A stretch of 64,000 nucleotides of DNA from Eupeodes corollae. Lineage: Eukaryota > Arthropoda > Insecta > Diptera > Syrphidae. Location of the stretch: positions 116,285,575-116,349,574 of the forward strand of contig NC_079149.1 of the NCBI RefSeq assembly GCF_945859685.1, in the 5' to 3' direction. Made by a program: the position numbers and the translations under genes. Every line of letters starts with the position of its first letter. The stretch's first letter is position 1. The notes under the pieces are model-generated. The model saw nothing but the letters and a program-made list of their open reading frames with translations. It made no database searches and was not told the origin of the DNA. This document shows, one piece after another, positions 1 through 13,100 of this stretch.

Positions 1-1395
1 TTGCAATTTCAGTTTTCCGAACATAAATCATCTAAAATGGATTTCAAAAATGACAAATTTGAATATTTTCATTGAATTTGTTGTTATTAAATACCTTTCA
101 AATCAATGATCAAAATGGCTTTAAAAATATTCCAATTTTTCTTCCAATAATTTCACACATATTTTCTCATAATAATACTTAAATCTGCCAATGTAAAGAA
201 CTTATACCTATAAGGTATAATCCTGTCTTCCTATGAAAGCCAAATTAAGGTATTCAACCATGATACGAAAATAATTATGTGCAATCCTGTGATGCCTTTA
301 TTATCGAATAATAATTGAAATAAGAAGATTTAAATCAACCCACTTAAATTTTCGCTCTATAGAACCTCACAAAATCATGCTGGTTATATTTATAAACTCT
401 GCGTGATTTATATCGAATCACTTGTGCTCTTTTCAACAGAAGTTCAAGACTCCAAAAGTGATGTGATGACCTTTTGATGGTAAGGTTCGAACATAAAAGA
501 TCTATGTATAATTATTTCCCACTGATTTCATCCCACTCCAATAAATAAATCAGCGCGTGCCATTAACTTCCAATTTTCCATCAAAAATATATACATCAAG
601 GAATTTATCTCTTCACCAAAGAAGCTATTGGACTCATTAAAATGCGTTTTTAGGATTTTCGGTTTTACTTTGCTTTTGCTTTTGGTGGCACAAGGCACAC
701 GTCTTCAATTTCCATCAGGGCATCTGTAGCGTCGCGTCACGCCTTCATCGTACACCGTCCTCATCATCGTCGTCGTGTTCGTCGAGTGGTTGGATATTTG
801 CCTTTTTGATTTACTTCAAAACTCTGAAGAAGAATTCTAAAAATAAAATTCTTTTTTTTTTTAAGTTTTTGAGAATGAATTTCATTCGTCTAATTGAAAA
901 ACACTTTTCATCCACTTTCGTCTGGCTTTCAAACAAAAACAGACTGACACTGATTGATATTTGTTACACCCGCATAAAAGGATGTTGCTCTTATTGCAAT
1001 AATGCACATTTTCAAGTGGTCTTAAGAGATGCATGATTGTGTAGTTGTTTTTAATGAACTCAGATTTAGAATCAATGAGTTCTTTAACAGAATTAAAATG
1101 GCCACCGCCACCTTTTAAAAAGTTTTGAAATAACTTAAAATTCAATAAACATCAATCTTATGCTTGTTACGAGTAGTAAAAGAATTGGGAAAAACTTTAC
1201 GACATCTTCACCAAAATTAGCATCTACTCAAATTGTCTTATATTGAAAGCTGATGTTTTGCTACTGAAGCTCAAATGAAAATTTTCAAAAGGTCTGGTCT
1301 TCCGGATTTTAAAATTCCTAGTTTGCATCAAAAATACTCCATTACCAAGATCGGAATCTTAGACTGACATTTCGGTTTGCCTACAAGCTAAGTAC

Positions 1396-1460
1396 ACACG
1401 AAATGTGAGAAAGTGTGCGTGAGATGATGCAAAAACCAAACACATTCTCACATTTAGTGT
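1396..1460. repeat. Imperfect inverted repeat, pre-miRNA-sized hairpin
   Basis: Bases 1396-1415 pair with 1441-1460: 18 of 20 positions are complementary, with a 25-nt loop. The conserved arm core is AAATGTGAGAA. Total length of 65 nt is within the size range of insect microRNA precursors, but the same shape could be a remnant of a small inverted-repeat element. No known microRNA was recognised, and nothing shows that it is transcribed. Confidence 0.45.
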
Positions 1461-4400
1461 TCCGGCCCATCAAAATGCTTCATTATAGTCTGCAGGCACA
1501 TCTAAATGCTTTATTTTGAATGTTTTATGGCCTCGTTCAAAAACTAAACAATCTTAACCAACAGAATCTGAAGTGCTGACATGGTCTTAAATTGGAAGAT
1601 TTGTATAGCTTTTTAATTTCAATCCAAATAAATGTTGTTAATGTATAGAAAATAAAATAGAATTGAACAAATACATATTTAATGATTTATTAGTGCTGGT
1701 TTTTTATTTACTTAAATTATTTGCGAACGCAATATGAGCTGCAACTGGTTAAGCATAATTGGAAATGGACAAAAGTGTAACACAATGCTTTGTAAAACAA
1801 CAAAACAGAAAATTGTTCAGGTGTAGTTGACTTAGAGCATTTTTTTCTGGCGACGTTAGAAGTTCAGGTGGAAAAAATAGGCGGATGCCTCCGTATTTCT
1901 TTCTACAGACAATGCTACGAGAAGCATACTTGTGAAGTTCCATTGCCAACTTAAGCTAGTTCAGATTCCTCAATTTAACTAGTATTTTCGTCACTAGTAT
2001 TTTCGTCATTTCGGTAATTGCAAGACCAAATTTAAGTTTTGTTTGTTGCAGGAATATTCCTGAAAATTTCTTTTTGAGGGACTATGTTAGAGATAGAATT
2101 TCATTTGTAGTTAGATTTTAAAATACAAATTTGAGGTAAGCATGTTTTAAAAATAAGTTGCTTTGTGTAAACCATTTTTAAGGGATAGAAATAGGCAATA
2201 TGGTTACAAACAATACCAACTAAATGAGTGCAATAAATTGATTTAAGTAACTTTTTTTATTCCAATATGGGAAAACCGACCACCCATTAGAAACAAATTG
2301 GTGAACGCCCCAAAATGTATGCTTCATGAACAAATAATGTTACCTTCTATGCTTATATATACGTAGCTCATTAATTTTTTATTATTAGCAGTACTTTTAC
2401 TAAACATACCCTTTAAACAATAGTAAGATAACTTGAACTTTGGTAACTAAACATTTTTACGGAATGAATGAAAATTATATTTTGTGTAAAACTGTGGGCA
2501 TTCACTAAAAAAAAAAAACTTCTTTACGTCAACAATAAACATTAATGTCGATTATTTGATCTATTGAATGAGTTGTCATGAATTTAGAACGATTTTGTGA
2601 CGTTTTCATTTTGTGTTTATTTGTTCTGCATTTATTCAACAGGTTCGCTATAATCGTTCTGATTAGTTTTTTAAAACATTGGTGTTCCTTTGATGCAAAG
2701 TTTTTTTTTTTATAGCAGACAAATGTATGCATCCATCAATCAAGAATGTTATGGATAAGGTATTTTTCGATTATAACTCTTTTTTTAAACTTAATATTTA
2801 TTAAATGGAATTGAAGAATAGTTTCAAGCTTTAATCATTAAAAACAAACTATAAATATACTTGGATTAGTTAAATTAATACAGATTTTGATTACTTGCAA
2901 ATAAAATATTTGGGCCGTTCATTAACCAAAATTTATTAGAATTCAATACAAACAAATTGCACTCGCACCCTTAATTTGATGGTTCTTCGAACGCATCTTT
3001 GATACAATAATTCGAGGTTAATTATGAAATTTAAAGAATTTCGTAGTGATTACTCCAAATTAGTGAATTAATAACAATAAAATGATGTTGAACATGCTTT
3101 TTTCAAGGCAAAAATGTACATTGGTTTGCTATCAACAAAATGACTGCAAAATTAAAGCTTAAAACTGACTTTTTCATCGAAAAAAGTAAAAAGAAAAACC
3201 TGAAAAAAACTTATTAGCATCCCCATTTTGTTTTTGCTTTGCAAAGTGCCGCTAGCCCACGGCATCGTTTTTTTCTTGTTTGTTTTCACATCTATTCATG
3301 GACTAATTGTCAAAATTACAAATACAACAATGTAAACAAAAGGGTTTGGGGGAGTGAAACGTACGAAAGATTCCGATCTTGGTAAATGGAGTATTTTTGG
3401 TTTGCATTTGCAAGGCTAGACAAATTGGAGGGCGAATATAATCCCCAGGCGAATGTATCTCATTGAAATGAAGCGAAAAGAGAAGAGAACTAAAAGTCTC
3501 TCATGCAACATCCACATTTTTATTGAATCTTGAGGCGAAAGCAAAATAAACAGAATGTTAGTATAAAAGGGGAAATTGGGATTCTTGTTGCTTTGATTCA
3601 ACAGTTCGGCGAAAACGAGAGTTGAGCGTAATTCTACAGAATGTTAGATTTAACAGTTCAACAGAGCATCCAAGAAGGTAGACTGTAGATATTTAACACT
3701 TAACGTTTTATACCAGAGAAGAATAATAATCCCACGCTAAGAACTTAATATATATTGTGACGCAAGCAAAACAAAAATTGGGTCAAATTTCCTTGGAAAT
3801 CGTGAGAAAAAATCAAGTCATCTCATCATAATATTTTAATTGAACAGGCCATGCTAAATATTTCTTATATTAGTTAAATAATCAGTAATAAGTAATCATT
3901 GAGTCATAACAAATTATATCTAAATCTTTTTAAAATAAAGATTTTTATAAATACAAACAATTTGTTTTTTAATTATTGCTTTGTAAACCTAAAAAATAGG
4001 TTTTGAATACATAATTATTTGGCTAAGTTGTTCTTATTTTAAATCTTAAAAAAAATTAAATTTAAAATACAATTTTTAAGAAATAAAAATTGTGTTTCGT
4101 TTCGATTTGAGATACAAGTAATTTTGATAAATTTTGCGCTTTTGTTAAAATGGATAAAAATATTTTCCTAAAATATTAATTCGAGTTTAAGGTTTAATTA
4201 CGGATTTAGTCATAAATCTAAATAAGGTGACTTCTGCGTAATTTTTAAAATTTAAAAGTTAACTCTTTTATGAATCAAAATATATTATTCCAGAAGAAAC
4301 CTTAAGAAAATTTGTAAAAGTAAAGAGCCTGTGGCGTGACCTACAATATCATGCGATTTAATTTTGCTGAACTATTTTTGTTGCGTTTTTTGATATCGTT

Positions 4401-6423
4401 TGCCTACGTAGATAAGGTGATCGAAAATTTTGCATCTCAACTGTACATTGTTGAAAATCAATTTTTAAACCCAATGGCAAACCCTGAATTTTTTTGAAAC
4501 AATTTAAACAACATCGTAATCAAAATTTTAAAATAGTTTACTTTTTGTAACTGTCCCACAAAACTAACAAATTTTTTTTGCAGAACTTACTACCTTAAGT
4601 ATGATCAATTTTAAATGCAATTCCAGAGTTTATAGACATTTAAGTAAACACAAAACTTCAATTTTCCTTTTAAAAGATTAAATTTTCAAATTTAATATGA
4701 ATTCAATTATGTGAAAAAAAATCTTATACAATAATTAAAAATAATTGAAATTTTTTTCTTATTTCCTAGGTTTTTTAGAGCTGAATCTTAGCAAAAAAAG
4801 TTTTGTTGAGAAAATTTTTAAAGAAGTTCAAAAATGTTTTTTTTTTCTAATTTTTGTTACTTTTTAAAAATTGATTTTTTGAAGAATTAAAGCATCAGGT
4901 AAGTTTTTTTTCGGCATCAATATGATTGAAAATATCAACCAATATTTTAAATTCAATGAAAAGATCAGAGTCGAAAACTAGAGAAATGTTTGTTTGATCT
5001 TTCTACGAAATGTATAAAACTTTAACAAACTAATTTTTGTTTCGTTGATCTTCTGCAGAGGTGCTAAATACCATACTTTGATAGGAGGTTTTGGCGAAAA
5101 ATAAATCATTAATATTATTCTTAACATTTTTATCTTTTAAACGGACCTTATTGCTCAATCATTATGACCACATTCATGAAAACGACAACGGCGATTTTCC
5201 AAATGTTTGTTTCGCATTTCATCAGGAGTACTTAACTAAGATTTCAAGGAAAAATACAATACATAGACATTTTCCCTTTTTATTGGAGACCAAAGTGCCA
5301 TATACTGCCAATTACTGCAGCTATCAAAATAATTGCATGGGACATTTAAGACACAAATACAAGTTCAAGTTTTAAAAGATGGGAAACACAAGGAGAGACA
5401 GCAAATATAAGATTTAATAATTCGTTCAGCATAAACATTGCAAAAAGTAGTATTAACATAAAAATACTAATACTATTATAATCCATAAGAATTTCCTATT
5501 CAAAAGATAAAACAAACTTTATGATCATCCTTAGACTCCCAGAACCAATATATTTATACTTAAATTCAATGTTCCAACTAATTGAAGCTATTGACATTAT
5601 TGTATTGGGCATTAGTGTTGATAGAACATTAATTTTATTTATACCTACTTAATAGTTGTTAAGAACAGTACCTTACCTATCATTGACTTCAAGACTCTAC
5701 TAATTTTCTTTCTAACGAAACACAAAACGAAATGCATTTATAAGCAAGACCAATTTGTGTCCAATGAACCAATCCTCTCTATATTAACCCATGAACCACG
5801 CCTGAGTAGTCAAAAATCGGCAAAGCCCAATAAGACTATAATAGCTTAAGGTACATGCATACTCGTATAGTTTTATAGAAACTTTTTTTTTCAAGGTCCA
5901 TTGCACGGTCCATTAGTTGCATCTTCTTGATTTTTCAATTATATGTATAGTACTTACCCATACCAAACCCTATCTATGTTATTTTATATCACATGCTCCA
6001 TTTTCTATTCCATTGTGACAGCTTAATGTCTTCATTATCATTACAAGCCATTGAACTCTCTAAAACGGTTTGTCATGGTCTTTGGGTTTTCTTAAACGAC
6101 CCTTATTACAAAAAAATTGACACAACCAGGCGTATCCATCAAATCTCCATAAAATAGCGCCAAACAAACACCAAAAAGAACGTGCATCGTCACCGTCCCA
6201 CGTGTCAAAATCATCCCAAATGTCTCATATCATACACGTACCCGTTTAGCCAAAGTATAAGGAATACCCTCTTGGCGTTCCTTTAACTATACCTATGTTC
6301 TTCTTTTCAGCTTTGCATGTTCTTGTTTTTGTGTTTTTTATTTAGAAATTGTCTTGCTTCGTTGGATATTCCTTCTATTTATGGACATTTACACTGCTTA
6401 AACGCGGTCTTCACAGATTTCAC

Positions 6424-6600
6424 CCCTCGATGAGCAAGTCGCCAATACCACCGCCAGCGGGCCGCTGCGCTGCCGCTAGCGACCGACTGACGACGGCAGA
6501 ACGGTCGATGGTGGTGTGTGCGATTGGCACTCTTCACCGAACCGAACCAATAATGAACCAAATATAAAAGCCATCAAGGTGAGTCCCCGCGAGCCTGCTT
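6424..6600 (+). other. GC-rich patch ending in a consensus splice donor
   Basis: About 150 bases of markedly higher GC than the surroundings, rich in CCG/GCC/CGC. They are followed by AAG|GTGAGT at 6576-6584, a full-consensus 5' splice site on the plus strand. None of the three plus frames reads through from the patch to the donor (TAG near 6480, TAA at 6565-6567), so if it is an exon it would be a non-coding 5' exon or the end of a short frame. A TATAAAAG string lies at 6563-6570. It may equally be a regulatory element. Confidence 0.25.
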
Positions 6601-7936
6601 CAAAGGTTTTTGGCATTCATTGGGCTCCGACTCCTGCTCATGCTTCAGGCTCAAAGTCTGGCAAATTAAAAGTTGAAGTGTGGTAAACCTGTTTGCAACC
6701 TGTAGAAAATACTGCTGTTTTTTTGTTTGTGTCTTCTTGTGTACCTTCCTCAGCCATCCAGCCAGTCAAGCAGTAGATATGTATCGCTATATAGAATGAG
6801 ATGTCTTCCTGGATATCTCGCTTCTTCTTGCCGTATGGTCTTCCACTGGGACATGGTGTTATGGTAATATGACCTCATCCCATGTGGATTCCGTGTGGAT
6901 AGCATCTGTTCCCTGAAACAATTAATAAAGATTGTCGGCTTATGGTTTTTTTTTTTGTGTTGCTCTTGTATCTACGAAGTATCAACCTATGAGACTGATG
7001 GCACCCTTCTTCTTTTGTTTTTCATTTCTTCCCCCAAAGACCATTTACCAATATTTTAATGAACGATGTGCCATTGAAGTTTATCGGGCGAATTATTTGT
7101 TTTGCCGTCATCACACGACGTACAATATTGTGCTCTTCAGGACTTTTTGTATTTCATTTTATGGCTTTAGCTTGACTCAGCTTTCAGCGTTTATATGGAA
7201 TATAGATGCATATAAAAATATTGAGATACGTTTTTTTTATCTGAATTCTGAATCCCCCTTTTTATACTAAGAACGCGCACTCAACGAAGCTAGACGAAAT
7301 TGATTTTCCAGAAAAAAATAAAAAATGAAACGCCAACATCGAGCGTACAAGGGTTTTATATAAAGGGTGTTTCGTGCAAACTGTTTAAGTTTCAATTAAA
7401 CATGTTGATCTTTGATAAAACGAATCTTGAAGATAAAACTTGTATTCGGCCCGTTGGTCAAAAAGGGTGTTCCAAAATCAACACCACTATTTTTGTGATT
7501 AAATATTAGTTTAGTTGGTAAGGTCCTAAATAAATAAAATTTGACAGCTAACCGGAACTAAAAGGTTAACTCTACTACGAAATCGAAATAGGGTGTAAAC
7601 TTAGGTAAAAAGTTCTTAACAGGTACTTCTGAACTTTGACAGTTGATAGTGGCCATATTGTTGATAGAACATCTGTTATCATTTTTGCTATATGTCGAGG
7701 ACGATTAGCTTTGTAGTGTTTATTTTTAAGTCCACAAGTTTTGTAGAAAAGATCACTGCAGTTAGTGTATGAAGAAGCAGTCTAGACAAATTGAACAACC
7801 GTAGAAAACGACGTGTCATCGTTTCTCAGGAAATTAGAGAATTTTGAAACATTCCCCGAAAAATTATCTTCAGCGTTGGGACTAAATTTAGCATAAATGA
7901 CTTATCAAAATCATAAAGTGTCGTATCTATGACAGT

Positions 7937-8225
7937 ATACCCGTGGCATGATGGTAAGTGCTTTGAACTGTCATGCCAGAGGTCTTGAGTTCCTCCTATG
8001 TCATCTAACGTTTTTTTTTTCATGCGTACTGCCTATTGCGAGGAATTGACAAATCCTGCAAGAGTAATTCTTGTCATAAAAAGTGCTTTCTCAGATTAGC
8101 CGTTTGTATTACGATTGAAACTGTAGGTGCCCTCCATCTCTGACAACAGAACTCGCACACAGGAATGGCTGAGAGTTGTAAGACACTAAGCCCTAGTTCT
8201 CAACGAACTTTTGCGCCATCTATGA
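7937..8225 (+). repeat. tRNA-derived SINE, copy 1
   Basis: This is one of three copies of a roughly 290-bp family in the window. The head (about 7940-8000) is a degraded tRNA-like segment: the box A region reads GATGGTAAGTGC and box B is eroded (CTTGAGTTCCTCC). After a T-run comes the shared body, with GCGAGGAATTGACAAATCCT, AAAAGTGCTTTCTCA, CACACAGGAATGGCTGAGAG and a tail of the form GCGCCA. The order and spacing match the copies at 20461 and 29091. No clear target duplication was found here. Family name unknown. Confidence 0.75.
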
Positions 8226-8504
8226 TTATAATTATCCTCATGAAATCCAAGATCTTATAAAACTGTGAATTGTTAATATTACATTGCACATTATCCACGA
8301 TATTCATAAAAAATAGTCCTAAAACTTATTGGAAAGCCCTTTTCCCATATAAATCTAAAACAGCAGAGTTTTTGAATCGTAAAGAATTACGAGCACAAAA
8401 ATTGAGTTTTTCGACTCAAATCAAGATTTTACTTTGGTTTTTGCCGATCATTCCGACATGAAAACCGGTTTACGGTATCTGAATAGGCCCTTCAAATGGA
8501 TATG

Positions 8505-8586
8505 AAAAAAGAGGCTGGGGTCTGACACACATTGATAACTTCCCATCCCTTCTGTCAATTTTTACTTGCGACATATAGGAATGATT
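8505..8586 (+). repeat. Junction of F1 5' fragment and F2 fragment
   Basis: 8505-8559 matches the 5' end of the F1 repeats (GAGGCTGGGG, a variant of GACCCACAC, GATAACTTCCCATCCC). It then passes directly into TTTACTTGCGACATATAGGA, the motif that opens the F2 copy at 53876. The two families are therefore joined end to end here by nested insertion, recombination or template switching. Confidence 0.55.
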
Positions 8587-9600
8587 TTCGAAAAAAAAAT
8601 TGTAAATCATTGTTTTTTGATTTATAAAATGGCATTGAAATTTTTGAAGAAAAACTTATTTTTCAGGTAAAATTTTGAATCTTAAATTAGTTTTTTTTTA
8701 AAATAATTTACTTGTGTTAAATGTTAGCTTTAAAAAACAAAATTAGAACGTAGTAACTCGATATTTGCCCTGAAAAGAATGTGATTGGATTGTAATAAAT
8801 ACCTTCTACCTTCCAATAACATTCCTTCATTATTATCACAAACATGTCTTTATCTATTTATCTGCATAAAGTTGAGTACGCCAATGAACTATACGTTTTA
8901 GACACCTACCTAACTACACAACCAATTGGTGATCGCTTTACAATTTAAACATACATGTTGTTCCTCTTTCTTTTCTTCAGATAATTTACTTTCCGTCCTG
9001 GTTCTTCTAATATAAAATTAAAATAAAACTATCCAAAGGAAAAAGCTTTGAACGAACTAGTTGAATGCACAAACAATTGTTTTCGTTAAGTATGCTTACA
9101 AGTATGTTTTATTTCCGGGATGAGTTGTCCTAAAATGAGTTGTGCCTAGTTGTGAAACTAGCTTACCGACAAAAAATGGTGTGCATTCGATAAGTTCATT
9201 CAATTACACAAAACATTTCCTTCAACATAATATTTTCCGAGTATTTCTAATGTTTATTATAATAAAAAGTTAAGTTTTTTCAACAAACTATAAATTAATA
9301 TTCTGTAAAATACTATTCGCATAGCCTACGATAAATTCTATTTGTTTTTACATCTTATTTGTTAAAATTAGTTCCGTATGAGAGCCGAAAAAGGGAGACA
9401 TGCTAACGAAATAATATGTATGATGATAATTCGTCCAGACTAAATTTCTCTTCAATCACTAAATGGAAAATTAGTATACATACAAAATTAATTTAAATAA
9501 AACCGGTATATTTTAAAATCTTATATTGGTACATTTTTAAACAGACTCTGCATAAAGGAGCAAGTTCGTGCGATTCAGTCGTGCATTTTATTTTTACATG
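8587..9600. other. AT-rich non-coding stretch
   Basis: No coding or RNA feature seen. Around 9538-9585 there is a segment (AGACTCTGCATAAAGGAGCAAG) also found, diverged, at 28983-29015, probably part of another interspersed repeat. Confidence 0.5.
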
Positions 9601-9833
9601 CTATGGTAAAAACCACCCACTCATTTTTTTGCATTATTATCTGTATAACACAATTTATTTGAAATCGATATCTCTATCGGTTTTTGAGCTATGGACGACG
9701 AAAATAACTTACCGAACGTACGAACGTACTTATATACAGACAGTTCTCTAAAAATCTCTGTCAAAAATTGTCAATGCTAAAATTTTCAATTCGACAGATC
9801 GGGCCGATTACAATAACTTCCTATGGGAAGTTA
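9601..9833 (+). repeat. F1 repeat, 3' fragment
   Basis: Only the last quarter of an F1 copy is present. It has the GCATTATTATCTGTATAA segment, the TGAGCTATGGACGACGAAAA motif, a short ACGTACG-rich tract, and the family's 3' terminus at 9814-9833. There TAACTTCC and GGAAGTTA form a palindrome separated by four bases. The fragment is 5' truncated relative to the copies at 12011 and 36541. Confidence 0.75.
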
Positions 9834-12010
9834 GTAAAGGTGATATTTCAAACACACTTCAATATATTTGAAAATAGAAATCCCTTTTGAAAAATTGGTA
9901 TGTTTTTTTAATGTTTTCTTAAAAATTCTAAACAGAAAAATGACAAACACTTAAAATTTGTCAGTAAATTAAGACTAAAACTATGAATTCTACAAATAAA
10001 GAAAGATTCCTTAATTTTATTTAAAAGTGATTTGAAATACTTTTTCGTATGAAGATCTATTATCAAGGTGTTGGTAAAATGTGTTTTCAAAAAAGATGAT
10101 TAAAAGACAAAACAGTCATCGAAAGCAATTTAAACACCCTGTTCCCTTGGAGTTAAGCGATTTATGGCATTTTTGCTCCTCCTGTCCTGAGCAATGTTGA
10201 TGCTGATTAGATTCCGCAGTCCTGTATACGCTCGTTTTCTCGTCTACAAACGATGAAGCTTCTCTTCTCTCCATCATATACTCCATCAGTAATGAGTCTG
10301 AAATTGCAACAGAATAATGTTTTGTGCATGCATTTTGCATATATGCATCCAAAAACGCAAAACGCAAAACGCTGAAACGATGATGCCAAGGGGTTATTAC
10401 CATTCTCAGGTTAAGAGTTACGCGACGGGCCCAATAAATTTCATGACTTTAGGGCTTGATTAAATACTTGCATGTATCCATTTGCATCTGCACATACATA
10501 AATACCATGGAACAGAAACAACCATAGTAACAAAAAGAAAATTTATAAATTTTCGTTGGCCTTAATGAAGTTGTAGCCACGTTTTAATTGCAACGATTTG
10601 CTGAGTAGAGTGTGTTTTTATTTTGTCGTTCAATAGAAAAAGCACGTTCCTATATAAAGTGTACAAGGAGGTATAGGTTATGTAGTAGTAGGTAGGTTTA
10701 TATAGACAAGTATTGGAGTACTACCTGAAAAATATCCCGATTTTGCTTTGCTGCCAACAATGGTCTTACGATTAAGCCATATATTTTGAAATAAAAAGGC
10801 AAAAGCAACTCTGTTGCAGTAACGATCTTGAATGTACACCACTTCGAGGTGTAATTTGATTTTTACGACATTGTAGGTTGCTGTTGTTTTATATAATTTC
10901 TCTCCACCCACCACCATGTTGTATGGTATTGGCTTAATGAATTTTTATTGCCATCACTGGTTTACTGTGATACCCATAGAGAATGCATTAAAAATTTTGA
11001 AAACACTTTTTTGGGTTTAATAGTGCACAGCTCATTGAGTTCGGGCGTGATTCTGATTGTTTTCTGAGTGAATATCTATCTATGAGGGTGAATGGAATAT
11101 CTATATGTACATATGGCTTCAAATCATGCACAAGGCGTTGATTGAGTTTTATGGATTCAAATTAAATTATAAGTACTTCATACAAATCCATATAGGTTTT
11201 TTGATTATGAGTATGGTTTTTGTCTTGTCAGTTCGAGTTCATTTGTTTACAACGATTGTAATAATATAATTTTGAATAGACTCGAATTTATAGACAAAAT
11301 TGCTACCACAGTCGAAGAAGGCACTAAAAATCATCATCCATCAAAACAAACAATACAAAGATATTCAATTTGTTTTGTTTTGATTCGTATTTTTTTTAAA
11401 TTTAATTCTTTGGCAAAGTTATAAATATAGTAGTTAATAGGGTGGGGACTTAAATGAGATAAATATAGATTCTCAGCTTGAGAGCAAAATTTATGAGTTA
11501 TAAAATATAATGTCGATCATAATAAAGTTATGTTTAGACTCATTAAAGCTTTACAATGTTTTTGTTTGTTAAATTTATTGATATTAATATGACTTAACCA
11601 GAATGACCATAAGGTCATAAAATTTACATACCAATGTTAAGGATCAACAGAAGTACCCCTATTAAATGTCAATTTTAGTTTAAAGACTAAAATGTAGTTT
11701 TGGAATTGGCCTCTGAAGTTTTTGGACGTGAAGGTAGTAAGTGTTGTCAAATTAAAACAATGATTTATAATGTGGTTTAAAGGAACTATATGTATGCATA
11801 TATGGCAACTATTTTATTCGTTAACAATTTTGAACTCGAGATTTTGATAAATCTCTAAATAACTGAATACCAAAAACGTTGCTAAAACATTGAAACATTT
11901 TTAATGTAAAAAGTTAAAAATGCTTTCACGATTTTCGGGAAAAAAATGTCAATCAAATTATTCAGACTAAACCAAGTGTAAAGTTTTTTTCCGATTAAAA
12001 AAGTATTTAT
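9834..12010. other. AT-rich non-coding stretch
   Basis: No recognisable gene. The longest open frame (10116-10403, minus) has no family resemblance. A partial F2 copy lies at 11779-11853. Confidence 0.5.
11779..11853 (+). repeat. F2 repeat, partial
   Basis: Matches other F2 copies in the segment GGAACTATAT, ATATGGCAA and GAACTCGAGATTTT. The downstream simple-repeat and CTATAGCCC parts are missing. Confidence 0.45.
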
Positions 12011-13100
12011 TAACTTCCCATAGGAACCGATTTGTCAAATTCAAAATTTTGACATTTCTCGACGTTTTAAGGTTCTTAGAGTCGAAATAAAAGATTTTTA
12101 GAAAAATGTCTGTGCGTGCATGTGTACGTACATCTGTACGTCCGTACGTTCACGACGTTTTTTTCGTCATCTATAGCTCAAGAGCCAGTAGAGATTGACT
12201 TCAAATAAATTTTGTTATACAGATAATAAGGCAGAAAGATGCAGAAAGCAAGGGCTCTCAACAAAATTTTGTGGGTATTTTTTTTAATATACCAGTTTAA
12301 AGAAAAGGTAAACATTTTGGTTTACCTAAATATCTGAAGAACCGAAGACGCTAGAGACTTAAATTAAATTTAATATAATATTTTGTAACGTGATACCAAT
12401 CAAGTATATTTTTTTCCAAAAAATCCACGTGATACCATTCAAGTATATTTTTTTCCAAAAAATCCAATGAATGGTTTTTTTTTATAAATCAACAAAACTG
12501 AAAACAAAATTTGTAACCTCGAAAATTTTACTAATATAAATGATTTTATCTCCAAAACGATTTAGTGCACCGAAAAATAACGTTTTTAACGTCTATAAAA
12601 TTTTGAGAAAAATTGACAGTTTTTTTTATAAAAAATAAAAACCTAAAAAAAACATTACTCAAAGTTGGTAAAATTGAATTTCGACTCAAATATGTTTTCT
12701 TAACATTGAGATATTGGCTTTAAATTATTTTAATCTTTTAAAAAATATTATTGTCGACATTCAGTAAAATTTTGAGAAAAATCGAATTGACAGTTTTCTA
12801 ACAAAAATTATAAATAAAAACGAAATTGAACAGAAGTTTATAAAAATTAAATTTCGTTTTTCTGCTAATAAAATTGATATAAATTTGTTTTCGACTAAAA
12901 ATCTGTTAAAAAAACTTGATTTTCAAACTAAACTATTTCTTTATATGAAAAATATTTTTGGTAATTTTTCAATTTTTAAGAACAATTCAACTAACACCTT
13001 TTTTAACCCAACACGAAAACCAACAAACTTTTAAGCAAGACAAATCGACAGACGGGATGGGAAGTTATCAGTGTGGGTCGCACTTCAGCCTCTTTTTTTA
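12011..13100 (-). repeat. F1 repeat, near full-length copy, reverse orientation
   Basis: Read on the minus strand it runs from the 5' signature (AGGCTGAAGTGCGACCCACA, then GATAACTTCCCATCCCGTC) near 13100 to the 3' terminus at 12011, where only part of the usual palindrome is kept. Inside are internal repeat units, recognised by ACTGTCAATTxGATTTTTCTCAAAATTTT and TTTGAGTCGAAAxTCAATTTTxACCAACTTTGAGTAATG, and then the ACGTACG-rich tract near 12120-12160. It carries a private 39-bp tandem duplication (12388-12465). No reading frame of note, so it is non-autonomous. Layout suggests a Helentron/DINE-1-like element (inference). Confidence 0.8.
12388..12465. repeat. 39-bp tandem duplication inside F1 copy
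   Basis: Two consecutive units of 39 bases beginning ACGTGATACCA, start 12388 and 12427, differing at one position. Other F1 copies have this segment once. Confidence 0.85.

Larger units (their letters stand above)
1..7935. other. AT-rich non-coding stretch, no gene seen
   Basis: No protein family could be recognised on either strand; the open frames present are of a size expected by chance in DNA this AT-rich. GC rises locally near 720-790 and at 6424-6600. A small stem of GGTGTT/AACACC occurs near 7465-7483. The hairpin at 1396-1460 and the GC-rich patch are listed separately. Confidence 0.6.

Noticed and set aside
5091..5375. 94-codon frame with a weak Cys/His pattern near its end
   Set aside because: Starts at TTG, and the Cys/His spacing does not fit a C2H2 finger.
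10116..10403. 95-codon minus-strand open frame with varied codons
   Set aside because: No family resemblance, and several frames of this length are expected by chance in 64 kb at this base composition.
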